Of a stretch of 64,000 bases of DNA, positions 34,783 to 44,400 are shown one piece after another. The notes below the pieces were generated by a model that saw only the letters and a program-made list of their open reading frames with translations, did no database searches and was not told where the DNA came from. Made by a program: the position numbers and the translations under genes. Each line of letters starts with the position of its first letter. Positions within the stretch are counted from its first letter, which is position 1. The stretch is from NCBI GenBank assembly GCA_001897435.1, contig MKSV01000008.1:62001-126000 (forward strand). Reading direction: 5' to 3'. Source of the DNA: Acidobacteriales bacterium 59-55. GTDB lineage: Bacteria; Acidobacteriota; Terriglobia; Terriglobales; Acidobacteriaceae.

Positions 34783-35493
34783 TCATTCGATCCGGACGAA
34801 TGTGTACCACACTCGGCCAGTGGTGATATTTTTCACCCCGACCCAATAACCGCCAACGGGAACATTTTGAAGATTAAAATGTGCATCGATGTGCGATCCA
34901 AGGCTGCTGATATCAGGCGCACCTACAAACCTCAGGGGCGCACCGTCCATCGAACGATTCTTTGACAACACGACCTCGTATTTCTCTGCAAGGTCGCCTT
35001 GTACTAGCTCGACATGTAAGGTGACTTGCGATTTTGGTATGACAAGCGCTGCTTCAGCACCTCGCTCAACGTTGATGTCCCTCAAAACCAGCTTGGCTAC
35101 ATGCTCCTCGGAAATGTTCTTCCTATGTGCAAAATACCAAGCCGCAGGAACTATCGCAGCAATCAAAAGAACTGCCGCTACGGCAACCCATAATCTCTTG
35201 CTTACTTGCAGAGAGGAGGAGCCCCCATTTGCAATGCGCTTCTCTCGTGCCTCACGAAGACGTTTTAGATCTAACGTACACTCGGCGCAATGAAAGATGT
35301 GCAGGTCCTTGAGATCGTGAACACTTACCTCCGATGGAGATTCCACAAATCTTTGAAGAACTTCCTCAGACGGACAGCCGCGACGCGTTGGGTTGGGATA
35401 GTGCTGTATCGCATTTCGTTCCAAACCCTCGAATAGCAGCCTGTCGTCGTCGTTGTTTACGACGGGTTTTGCCGAATTGTTCAACCCGTTCAT
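34783..35493 (-). CDS. Anti-sigma factor-like membrane protein with zinc-finger motif
   Basis: 236 aa. The N-terminal part (about residues 38-75) has Cys at GCPSEEVL and the pair IFHCAECTLDL, giving an H-x-x-x-C-x-x-C-type ZAS motif. One TM helix follows (LWVAVAAVLLIAAIVPAAWY), and a periplasmic domain (about 130-236) carries beta-strand-like segments. It overlaps the ECF sigma gene by four bases (ATGA), the usual sigma/anti-sigma arrangement. It converges on the CHAT operon with a six-base gap. Confidence 0.75.
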   Translation of the reverse strand: MNGLNNSAKPVVNNDDDRLLFEGLERNAIQHYPNPTRRGCPSEEVLQRFVESPSEVSVHDLKDLHIFHCAECTLDLKRLREAREKRIANGGSSSLQVSKRLWVAVAAVLLIAAIVPAAWYFAHRKNISEEHVAKLVLRDINVERGAEAALVIPKSQVTLHVELVQGDLAEKYEVVLSKNRSMDGAPLRFVGAPDISSLGSHIDAHFNLQNVPVGGYWVGVKNITTGRVWYTFVRIE

Positions 35494-36080
35494 CTCCCGC
35501 CCGTCAAATTTTTCTGCTTCTTGCGGTTCACGCCAAACTGTTCCGCTAACCTAGATAGCTCACGTTTACAACGCATTCGGATCCCATCCTTAGTGAGGGC
35601 TGTTTCTTTAGCGATCTCTTCCCAACTTGAGCGTGCCCCATATCTCATCAACAGCGCATGGCGTATGTCCTCGGGGGTATCCTGTAGTATCGCTTCAAGG
35701 TCGACTCGCGCGTCTACCTGTTTAGTGTGGTTCCAAATCGGACTACTCACACGTTCCAGGTCTCCAGAGGTCCCCCATAGACTCAGTTTTGCCTTTTGGC
35801 GGTAGGTTCGTCGTACAGCATTCCTGTAGCACCGCATCAGAGTCTGTCGAACGTCCTGTAATGAAGCTTGTTTTTGATCAACAAGAGATTCCTGAGTCTG
35901 GAGAATCGCAAGCTCCATCAGTTCGCGTGCATTACTGTCATCGCCTAAGTAAGAGACTGCAATGTCGACTGCATGAGGCCACTCGGACCTCACGGCTTCA
36001 CGTAAAAGACATGTCAGCCATCGCCCCTGAATCGGGAAGCCCGTTACCCAAAGCAGATCGGAAGGCGTCGGGAGTGCCAT
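35490..36080 (-). CDS. ECF-like RNA polymerase sigma factor
   Basis: ATG 36080 (with AGGA upstream) is preferred over a TTG at 36122; the product is 196 aa. A weakly conserved region-2-like helical part is followed by a clear sigma-70 region 4: ILQDTPEDIRHALLMRYGA, SSWEEIAKETALTKDGIRMR, CKRELSRL. The overlapping downstream gene encodes the probable anti-sigma factor. Region 2 is divergent, so recognition of standard ECF promoters is uncertain. The CHAT operon, convergent and adjacent, is a candidate functional partner. Confidence 0.72.
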   Translation of the reverse strand: MALPTPSDLLWVTGFPIQGRWLTCLLREAVRSEWPHAVDIAVSYLGDDSNARELMELAILQTQESLVDQKQASLQDVRQTLMRCYRNAVRRTYRQKAKLSLWGTSGDLERVSSPIWNHTKQVDARVDLEAILQDTPEDIRHALLMRYGARSSWEEIAKETALTKDGIRMRCKRELSRLAEQFGVNRKKQKNLTGGR

Positions 36081-36229
36081 AGGATCGATCCTGCACAGAA
36101 CGTTCGCCCATCGCTCGGGCAACTCTCAAAAAACATAAACCAAATTTCGATCGTTGTATATCCTGTTCGTTTTTTCCATTCTCGATGGCTATAGAGGTGT
36201 AAGAGATTTTTTTACGGTCTGGGAAGGCT

Positions 36230-36919
36230 ATGGGAAATACTGTTGCACGTTCAATTCCATCGGAAGAACGCTGGAGTCAAGAAGCGAAGCAGCTTGTAGT
36301 GCAAGCCAGAGTCTTATCTGGTGACAAACTTCTCGATCTCTTAGGGCGTCTCCAACGAATGACTGGGCAATCCAAAGATGCGTGCTGGCGCTTTATTCGC
36401 CAGCACGGGCTCCGCGGTAAACATGACTATCGTAGATGGAGCCCTGAGGAGTTCGATCAGCTCCGAGAAGAATTAGCGGCCCATTCACTACAAGTCGTCG
36501 CCAGGAAACTTGGAAGGAGCCAAGAGTCCATCAGAAGCGTTCTGGCGCGAAATGGGCTTTCCGTTCGCTCGATTCGCTGTGATTTGTTCTCGGTTGAGAG
36601 CTTGGCGGCCGCATTGAAGGTAAGCAGGCGTGAGGTCCTGATTTGGATTGAAAGAGGCTGGTTAGAGGAAACTCTCGAGAGGCATGGTAGCCGATCGATC
36701 CGTACAATTTCTCCGGATTCCTTAGCGCGGCTTTATCGAAACCATCTCCCTCAACTGATCGAAAGAGGTCTCCCTAATCGAGGGCTTTTTGAAGCATATC
36801 TGCAATATTGCTACGTTCCCAAGCATACAACGGGCAGCCAACTTCTCGATGTGAGGCGGGATAAGCGCGAAAGGAAGGCATTCGACTTGTGCCTCCAGCA
36901 GCAGGAGGAAGCAATATGA
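36230..36919 (+). CDS. Putative DNA-binding protein with HTH-like segments
   Basis: 229 aa, basic. The middle part has two helix-turn-helix-like stretches: YRRWSPEEFDQLREELAAHS with VVARKLGRSQESIRSVLARN (Myb/SANT-like spacing), and LFSVESLAAALKVSRREVLI followed by WIERGW (MerR/excisionase-like). No catalytic motif was found. It is divergent from the ECF sigma gene, so the about 150-base gap holds both promoters. A possible short ORF overlaps its stop (ATGA). Function unknown; a phage- or element-derived regulator is possible. Confidence 0.6.
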   Translation: MGNTVARSIPSEERWSQEAKQLVVQARVLSGDKLLDLLGRLQRMTGQSKDACWRFIRQHGLRGKHDYRRWSPEEFDQLREELAAHSLQVVARKLGRSQESIRSVLARNGLSVRSIRCDLFSVESLAAALKVSRREVLIWIERGWLEETLERHGSRSIRTISPDSLARLYRNHLPQLIERGLPNRGLFEAYLQYCYVPKHTTGSQLLDVRRDKRERKAFDLCLQQQEEAI

Positions 36920-37020
36920 AGGAGCGAGCAGCAGATCTATCGGCAAAGCTTTGTTGCTTATCGGGTTTCATGACCTACGATCTGTTTCTCTTGAGCAACA
37001 CGCATCTCAATCGTGGATGA
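36916..37020 (+). CDS. Possible small ORF coupled to the preceding gene (34 aa)
   Basis: ATG at 36916 overlaps the upstream stop as ATGA and opens a 34-codon frame (MKERAADLSAKLCCLSGFMT and so on). Overlap coupling and a nearby GCAGGAGG upstream favour translation. There is no recognised family and it is very short, so it could be chance. Confidence 0.2.
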   Translation: MKERAADLSAKLCCLSGFMTYDLFLLSNTHLNRG

Positions 37021-37760
37021 CGGCGAGCTATGCGCAATCCCTGTTCTCTCGATTGCAGTGGCTAAAAGAATAGACAGATCATTGCCAGGCTAAGCCACTT
37101 GATATCAACACGTATCGATACGACACGAGAAGCCCGGAGCAGAATGAAAACGGAAACAGCTTATACTTCTTAGACTCTTTGGCCGCTAGATACATATCGC
37201 GATAAGCATCGAGATCATTTTGAAGGTTGACATTTTCTGGCCATACCCAAACAATCATGTTCACCATAAGTGGTAACGGGGTCCGCGGGTTCTCCGCCTT
37301 TGGGGAGAAAACGCTGTCTGGCCCGATGTGCCATGGACAATAGAGCGCTCAACTCTCATTTGAGACATTCGCGTGAATACACGCTCATGACGGCAGTCTG
37401 CGCTGTTTTGGGTTTTGTCATCTGCGGTCACATCCCATCAGGATGCTGCTTGAGGCATCACGCTTCATGCAGGCAGAAGACGCCAGATAGTGTGCACCTC
37501 AGGGTCGAACTATGAGATTTCAGTCTCGCCTCACGGAACTTAGGGATAGAAAAATAAGTTCCGATCCGGCACTAGTTAGGCCCCACCTCCCAGAATGCAT
37601 TGCCAGACTTCAGCAGGTCGCGCGATAGCTCTGTGCGCAGGCCGCCTAAGGCGTCGCGCCACCGTGATAGGAGCGGACGCGCCGAATCAGTTGTCGATTC
37701 CATGAGTAGCCAAGATCGCTGGTCGCTGCCGCTAAGCACTTTAGGGCACGGAGGGGTTCC
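37021..37760. other. Long non-coding leader region upstream of the biosynthetic cluster
   Basis: About 740 bases with no convincing gene; short frames on both strands (for example 37079-37267 leftward) lack supporting features. Visible elements are a hairpin TTCTCC/GGAGAA near 37290-37310 and a perfect 8-bp stem CGGAACTT (37534-37541) / AAGTTCCG (37556-37563) with a 14-base loop and no T-run. The promoter of the NusG-NRPS-PKS operon most likely lies here. Confidence 0.4.
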
Positions 37761-38288
37761 ATGGCTCTTGCCGTATCCGATTCCCACTGGTACGCGCTAC
37801 AGGTGCGTCCCAATTACGAAATGGTCGTATCAAAGCGACTTAGAGAACTTCAAGTGGAAGAGTACTTGCCCATCCACAGAGGCTCGAAGATTTCTCGTAG
37901 AAACAAGTTTAATGAAGGACCGCCGCTCTTCCCGGGCTACGTCTTCTCGTTTCTTAATCTCCAATCTGGTCCCAAGCTGTATGCCGTACCCGGTTTCATA
38001 CGCATCCTCGGCCACGGAGGGCAGGCGACACCGATCGAAGAACATGAGATCGCGATGGTGCGCTCCATCGCAGACTCTCCTTTACCAGTTGAAGCGATCC
38101 CTTATTTCCTTCCCGGCGAGCAGATCAGACTGACGGCAGGACCATTGAAAGGCGTCTCCGGAACCTTTCTTCGATCAGCCAAGGGGAACAAGCTCGTGGT
38201 GTCGCTCCCTCTTCTGATGCGCTCGCTCGCCGTGACCGTCCTCTCAGAGTGGGTGATCACAGCCGGATCTCAGTTGGTGAACCAGTAG
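37761..38288 (+). CDS. Specialised NusG paralogue (RfaH/UpxY/LoaP-type antiterminator)
   Basis: 175 aa. The NGN domain (about 8-105) reads HWYALQVRPNYEMVVSKRLR, then PPLFPGYVFSFL. A KOW-type domain (about 118-170) reads FLPGEQIRLTAGPLKGVSGT. GGAGGGG precedes the ATG. Housekeeping nusG normally sits beside secE and rplK; here the gene stands directly upstream (126-nt gap) of a 25-kb NRPS-PKS operon, the position typical of operon-specific RfaH, UpxY and LoaP antiterminators that let polymerase complete long biosynthetic or polysaccharide operons. It is therefore the likely dedicated activator of the cluster. Confidence 0.85.
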   Translation: MALAVSDSHWYALQVRPNYEMVVSKRLRELQVEEYLPIHRGSKISRRNKFNEGPPLFPGYVFSFLNLQSGPKLYAVPGFIRILGHGGQATPIEEHEIAMVRSIADSPLPVEAIPYFLPGEQIRLTAGPLKGVSGTFLRSAKGNKLVVSLPLLMRSLAVTVLSEWVITAGSQLVNQ

Positions 38289-38297
38289 ACGTGCTAG

Positions 38298-38364
38298 TTC
38301 GGTAGCTGCGCGCAATGAACATCATGCCCCTTGGCCATCCTACGCTCGCCTGAATCAAAGGCGA
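38298..38364 (+). promoter_or_regulatory. Candidate antiterminator recruitment site (ops-like motif and hairpin)
   Basis: TTCGGTAGCTGCG at 38298-38310 shares CGGTAGC with the core of the enterobacterial ops element read by RfaH. About 40 bases later a small hairpin (TCGCCT 38346-38351, loop GAATCAA, AGGCGA 38359-38364) could be an RNA signal of the kind LoaP uses. Both lie between the NusG paralogue and the NRPS start. The similarity is short and may be coincidental. Confidence 0.35.
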
Positions 38365-38414
38365 CGTCATCCACAAATCAACTAACAGTTCCTGCATAGC
38401 CGATCGCAACCATC

Positions 38415-41400
38415 ATGATGCCGACAACGATTTCGGATCTACTGAGCCTTCGCGCCTCCGAACAACCGAGCGCGGTCGCCTATAGCTATTTAGACAATGA
38501 CGGAGATGAAGAAGCGAGCATTACGTATGCGGATCTCGAGCAACGTTCTCTCGGAATCGCGGAATTGTTACGTATATACGCAAATCCAGGGGATCGGGCT
38601 GTCCTGATCTATCCTTCGGGACTTGAGTTTTTGAGCGCTTTTTTCGGCTGCCTCTATGCGCGGGTTATTGCAGTACCACTCCACAGTCCCCGACCTGGGA
38701 AGCACAACGACCGTCTCGCCTCGGTTATCTCGAACGCTGACGCGAGTCTTGTACTCACAACATGCGATCTTCTCCCGAAGGTCCGACAGGCCATGCAGGA
38801 ACACGCCAGTGGGCGGGAGTTCTTTATCGTTACTACGGATGATTTGGACTTGGCACAACTTGTCGGGGCGCGCACTGAGATCATTCGCCAAGACGATTTA
38901 GCGTTTCTGCAATACACCTCAGGTTCCACGTCAACGCCAAAAGGTGTCATGGTTAGCCACGGGAATCTGCTAGCAAATCAACGCATGATTCACGATGCGT
39001 TTCAAGGAACGCGCGACTCGATCGTTCTGGGCTGGCTGCCGCTTTACCACGATATGGGTTTGATCGGGAACGTGCTGCAAACGCTCTGGATGGGCGCACG
39101 CTGCATTCTCATGTCTCCGGCCTCGTTCCTCCATCGGCCCACACAATGGCTTGAGGCAATTTCTAAGTACGGTGCGACAATCAGCGGCGGACCTGACTTC
39201 GCATACCGCCTCTGCGCGGAAAAGATCACAGGAGACCTTCCTTCTACGATCAATCTTTCTCATTGGCATGTGGCTTTCAATGGATCCGAACCAATTCGTC
39301 CGGGGACGATGGAGCGGTTTGCGGAGCGGTTCGCACCGTGCGGCTTCCGCAGAAATGCGTTCGTGCCTTGCTACGGGTTAGCAGAAGCAACGCTGTTCGT
39401 TTCGGGGATCCGAGCGGGGGAGTCGACTGCTCTCTATCGCTTTGATGCCGAGAAGCTACGGAAGAATCTTGCGGTACAGGATGGAATGCTCGCGAACAAC
39501 CGTGTGCTGGCTGGATCGGGTACCGTTGCGAAAGGCCTCAGAGTGAAGATTGTCGATCCGGAGACTTCAACTCAGGTTGACTTTGGTCGAGTGGGTGAAA
39601 TCTGGGTGAATGGTGCCTCAGTAGCTCGGGGATACTGGCGCAACCAGCGAGCCACGGAAGAGGTGTTTCACGCGCGCACGGCCAGTTCGGATGCGTTGTT
39701 TCTTCGCACGGGAGATCTTGGATTTCGAATGGGAGATGAGCTCTTCGTTACCGGCAGGCTAAAGGACTTGATCATCGTGCGTGGACAGAACCATTATCCC
39801 CAGGACATCGAATCGATTGCCGTCGCATCAGATTGGGCGCTCACCGCCAGTATAGGCGCTGCTTTCTCGATAGAGCACGAGGGAGAAAGCCGCGTAGTCC
39901 TGGTCCAGGAGATCCCAAGACAGATTGGCTCCTCGGAGGAATTTGGCCGCTTGGAGCGGGCAATCCGCAGAGCGGTTGGCGAGCAAGAAGGAGTCGCTCT
40001 CGAGAGAGTGGTCCTCGTCAAGTTCGGAACTATCCCGCGAACGACGAGTGGGAAGGTGCGACGGCAGGCGTGCCGGGAACTTTATCTTAGGGGCAATCTC
40101 GAACAACTGAATCACACTGGGGAACGGGATGATGTCTGTGTCATCGATAGCAATGCGGATTCCGCAGGAGCGATCCGTCTTCGGGCGATGTGTAAGTTGG
40201 CCGCTGAGATGGCTCAGATCAAACCGGAATACGTGGACCCAACCCATTCTTTGCTAGCCCTTGGCCTCGATTCCCTCATGATGACCAATCTCCGATTTCA
40301 GTTTGAGGAACATCTGGCACTCTCGCTTTCGCTGGAGAGCATGCTTTCGGGCAAGACCTTGCGGGAGTTGGCTGCGGAAGCGCAGGAGATCCTCCCGAAT
40401 CCATCAAACGAAGGATCGAAGACATTGTCCCCTGCGCATGGAGCTCCAGAAGAGTTTCCTCTGTCCATGGGACAGCGGGCAATCTGGTTTCTGCACCTTC
40501 TCGCGCCGGAGAGTCCTGCTTACAATCTGTTCTCGGCCTCTCGTATCGACAGGCCATTCGATATTTCGGCCTTACGAAAGGCTTTCCAGATACTGACGGA
40601 TCGCAATTCACTACTTCGCAGCGTTATCGTGAACTCCGACGGGGGCCCTATCCATCGGCCGCTCCAAGGTCACGAAGTCGACTTCACTGTGGCGGCGGGC
40701 GAAGAGTGGAACGACAAAGCGCTTCACGAGTACCTTCAGAAAGAGGCGAATCGTCCATTCAGTCCATCCGAGGCTCCTCCTTTCCGGGTTCATGTCATTC
40801 GGCAAGGCGAACGCGGAGATGTCCTACTGGTAACTCTCCATCACCTTCTCGCGGATCTGTCTTCCATATCGATCCTCCTTGAAGACCTGCGCATCGCATA
40901 CACCGGGCTTCTGAGCGGTAGCGTATCTGACTATCCTGCGCGTCCGCACTACTCGGCTTTCGTGGCGAGTCAGGCGAGAGCGCTCGAAGATGATCTCTGG
41001 GCACGGCAGAGGGAGTTCTGGCTCGAGTACCTTCGGGATGCTCAGGTTACTCTTGCTGCACCCTTCGATCGATCTTCCGGTTCCCCCGGCGGAAGTAGCG
41101 GAACCGTGCGCTTCAGAATTGGAGAAAAACTCACCGCCCGCATCAAAAAGACAGCTGCTTTATCCAACGTTTCTCTCTACACATTTCTAATGACGGCATT
41201 TCAGGCGCTTCTTTTGAGGCTCACCGCACAGGATGATCTTCTCGTCGGCTCAGTGGTTTCCGGACGAAACGATGCGGCCTGGGCTAACACCGTCGGCTAC
41301 TTCGTCAATCAGATTGTTTTGCGTGCTCGGTGGAATGCAAATTCAACTTTTCTCAATCTCCTTTCGCAAACACAGCAGGACGTATCGAAGGCACTGGAAC

Positions 41401-44400
41401 ACCAGAACTATCCGTTCAGCGCGCTGACTGATGACTTCCATACGCTCTACGGATCTCGCGGCGAGCCGCTCACGAAAGTCATGTTCAGCCTTCAATCTGT
41501 TGCAAGAAGGAAGGATCGGGGACTCTCGTCGTTCCTCCTGGGACACGATAGAAACTCCCTGCAACTCGGAGAGTTCGAGCTCGACGCGCTGGAGGTCGAA
41601 AACGAAGGTGCCCAGTTTGATCTTTCCCTCGTCATCTCCGAAGGCGAGTCCGAACTGATGGGACTCCTGCAGTATCGCTCCGACCTTTTGGAGCGTGAGC
41701 TTGTGGAAACTCTGGCGAGGCAATTCGAGCGTGTGCTGAACATTGTTACCACCGATCCGAGCTGCACATTGGAGGAGATCCCTCTTCTGTTGGAAGATGA
41801 GTGCGTTCAAGTGCTCGAACGATGGAACGATACAGACGTCCCATACGAAGCGGATGTCACAATCGAGCAGCTCATCGAACGTCAGGCCAATGGAAGCCCC
41901 AATATATGCGCAATTCGTGCGCGGGACGGGGAGTTAACCTACGGCGAACTGTCGGCATACTCTACGCGCCTCGCAGAGTTCCTCCGGCAGAAAGGAATCA
42001 ACGAAGAGACGGTCGTTGGCCTGCACTGCCACCGAACGAAGAACCTTCCGATTGCGATGCTTGCCACTCTGAAATCCGGTGCGACATTTCTTCCTCTTGA
42101 CCCGGCGCTTCCGCGGGAACGGATCACCTACATGCTCGAACAGACCGCAGCACCAATTGTGCTCAGCGACGAAGCTGACGCCTGGTCTAGTCTCTCTTTC
42201 AATCATCAAATCGAAGTTGTCAAAGTAGACGATCCTTCATCCTGGGATCTGAACGGACATCCCGCATCGGGCGCGGCCTTGCCGCTGACTAGCGGGATCG
42301 AACGACTGGCCTATGTGATCTTCACGTCAGGCTCAACGGGAAAGCCCAAAGGTGTCATGGTGACGCACCGGAATGTCATCAACTTTTTCAAGGGAATGGA
42401 TGAACGATTCGATTGCCACTTGGGAGACAAGTTCATCGCGCTCACCAGCATCTCCTTTGATATCTCGATGCTTGAGCTGCTCTGGCCCCTCACCCGCGGT
42501 GCTGTCATCGAACTGATCCCCGAACGAGGCCGTCGCGGTGCCTCACTGCTGTCCGTCGACCGTCAGACAAAGAAGGGACCTGCGTTCAGCCTCTTTTATT
42601 TTGCTGATGCACAGGAGCAACGAGGGCGAGAGCGTTACAGACTATTACTCGAAGGGGCAAAGTTCGCCGACCGCAACGGTTTTTCCGCAGTCTGGACTCC
42701 GGAACGCCACTTCCACCGATTCGGCGGCTCATATCCAAATCCATCACTCACCAGCGCCGCGCTCGCCGCGGTGACGGACCGCATTGCCATCCGGGCGGGG
42801 AGCGTAGTGCTCCCTCTCCACGACCCCATTCGCGTGGCGGAAGAGTGGTCCACGATCGACAATCTTTCCGGAGGACGCGCAGGCGTGGCATTTGCCTCCG
42901 GATGGCATGTAGATGATTTCGTTCTTGCTCCTGACCGATACGACAATCGACGGGAGATCATGGTCGCAGGGATCGAACGTCTACGGCGTCTTTGGAAAGG
43001 AGAATCTGTCGAAGCAGTAAATGGCAGAGGGACGGCGATTCCCATCCATTTATATCCTTCTCCGGTTCAAGCGGAACTTCCCATCTGGATTACTGCCTCA
43101 GGAACGTCGGCTACTTTTGATCTTGCGGGAAATCTTGGCGCAAATCTTCTGACACATCTTCTCGGCCAAACCCTCGATGAGGTTGCCGCGAACGTCGAGC
43201 GCTATCATGAGGCACTGCAAAAGAACGGCTTCGATCCTACCACCAGACAAGTGACACTTATGTTGCACACCTATCTCGGAGACGACCGAGACACAGTGCG
43301 AGAAAGAATCCGAGTGCCGTTTCGCGAGTATCTCAGAACTTCTCTGGGGCTCGTCGAAAAGCTCATCGCGTCCCTCAATCTTCCCGTCGACCTCAAGAAT
43401 CTGACGCCGAAGGATCTCGATGATCTCCTCGACTTCGCATTCAATCGTTACTGGGAGACGAGCGGCTTATTTGGCACAGTTGAAAGCTGTAAGGAAATCG
43501 TAGACCGGATCTCAAAGACAGGAGTCACCGAGATTGCATGTCTTATCGACTTCGGTGTAGATACTGATCTGGTGCTTCAAAGCCTTCCTCTTCTGCGTAG
43601 TCTGATGCAGGAGAGTCAACCCGAAGCAACGTCGAGACAACGCGTTTCTTTTGAACTGGACCACGGGCCACAGACATTCCTGCAGTGCACTCCTTCGATG
43701 ATGAAGCTACTGCTGGCCGAGGGTGACGATAGTCTGCTCGGCATAGTAGACACTCTACTGATTGGAGGCGAACCCTTACCAGGACTTCTCGTGGACAAAG
43801 TTCGGGAGCGATACAACTGCCGCATCTTTAATATGTACGGCCCAACAGAGACCACCATTTGGTCCACAATGCAGGAGATGCAGACCGGAGAGCCACCAAT
43901 TTCAGTCGGTCGACCGATTGCGAATACCCAGTGCTACATTCTCGATCGCCATGACCTTCTGGCTCCATTCGGCGCTATCGGCGAACTGGTGATCGGAGGA
44001 GACGGCGTCGCCCGTGGCTATTGGGGGCGCGAAGACCTGACGAAGGAGAGATTCATCTCAGACCGCTTTCGCCCTCGCGAAGGTGCTCGCCTCTATCGGA
44101 CAGGCGATCTCGCCAGATATCTTCCAAACGGCTGCATCGAAATCCTTGGTCGGACAGATAACCAGGTAAAGATTCGCGGCTTCCGCGTGGAACTTTCGGA
44201 GATCGAACTCGCACTTGCCGCTCACCATAACATCCGCGATGTCGCCGTCATCAAGTGGGGTGACGGCGATGATGTTCGTCTGGCTGCGTTTTACGTCGTT
44301 GCCGGGGACCGGGCGATTTCCGTAGATGATCTCAGGGCGTACCTCCGTGTGGCGCTGCCGGAGTACATGATCCCTTCCATCTTTATGCCTATCGACAAGA

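Noticed and set aside
37079-37267. 62-codon leftward frame in the leader region
   Set aside because: No ribosome binding site or recognisable feature; too short to support in an otherwise gene-free stretch.
42577-43610. Monooxygenase region as a separate inserted gene or assembly chimera
   Set aside because: The reading frame is continuous, both A-domain halves are intact on each side, and the A4/A5 insertion point matches known natural NRPS-monooxygenase fusions.
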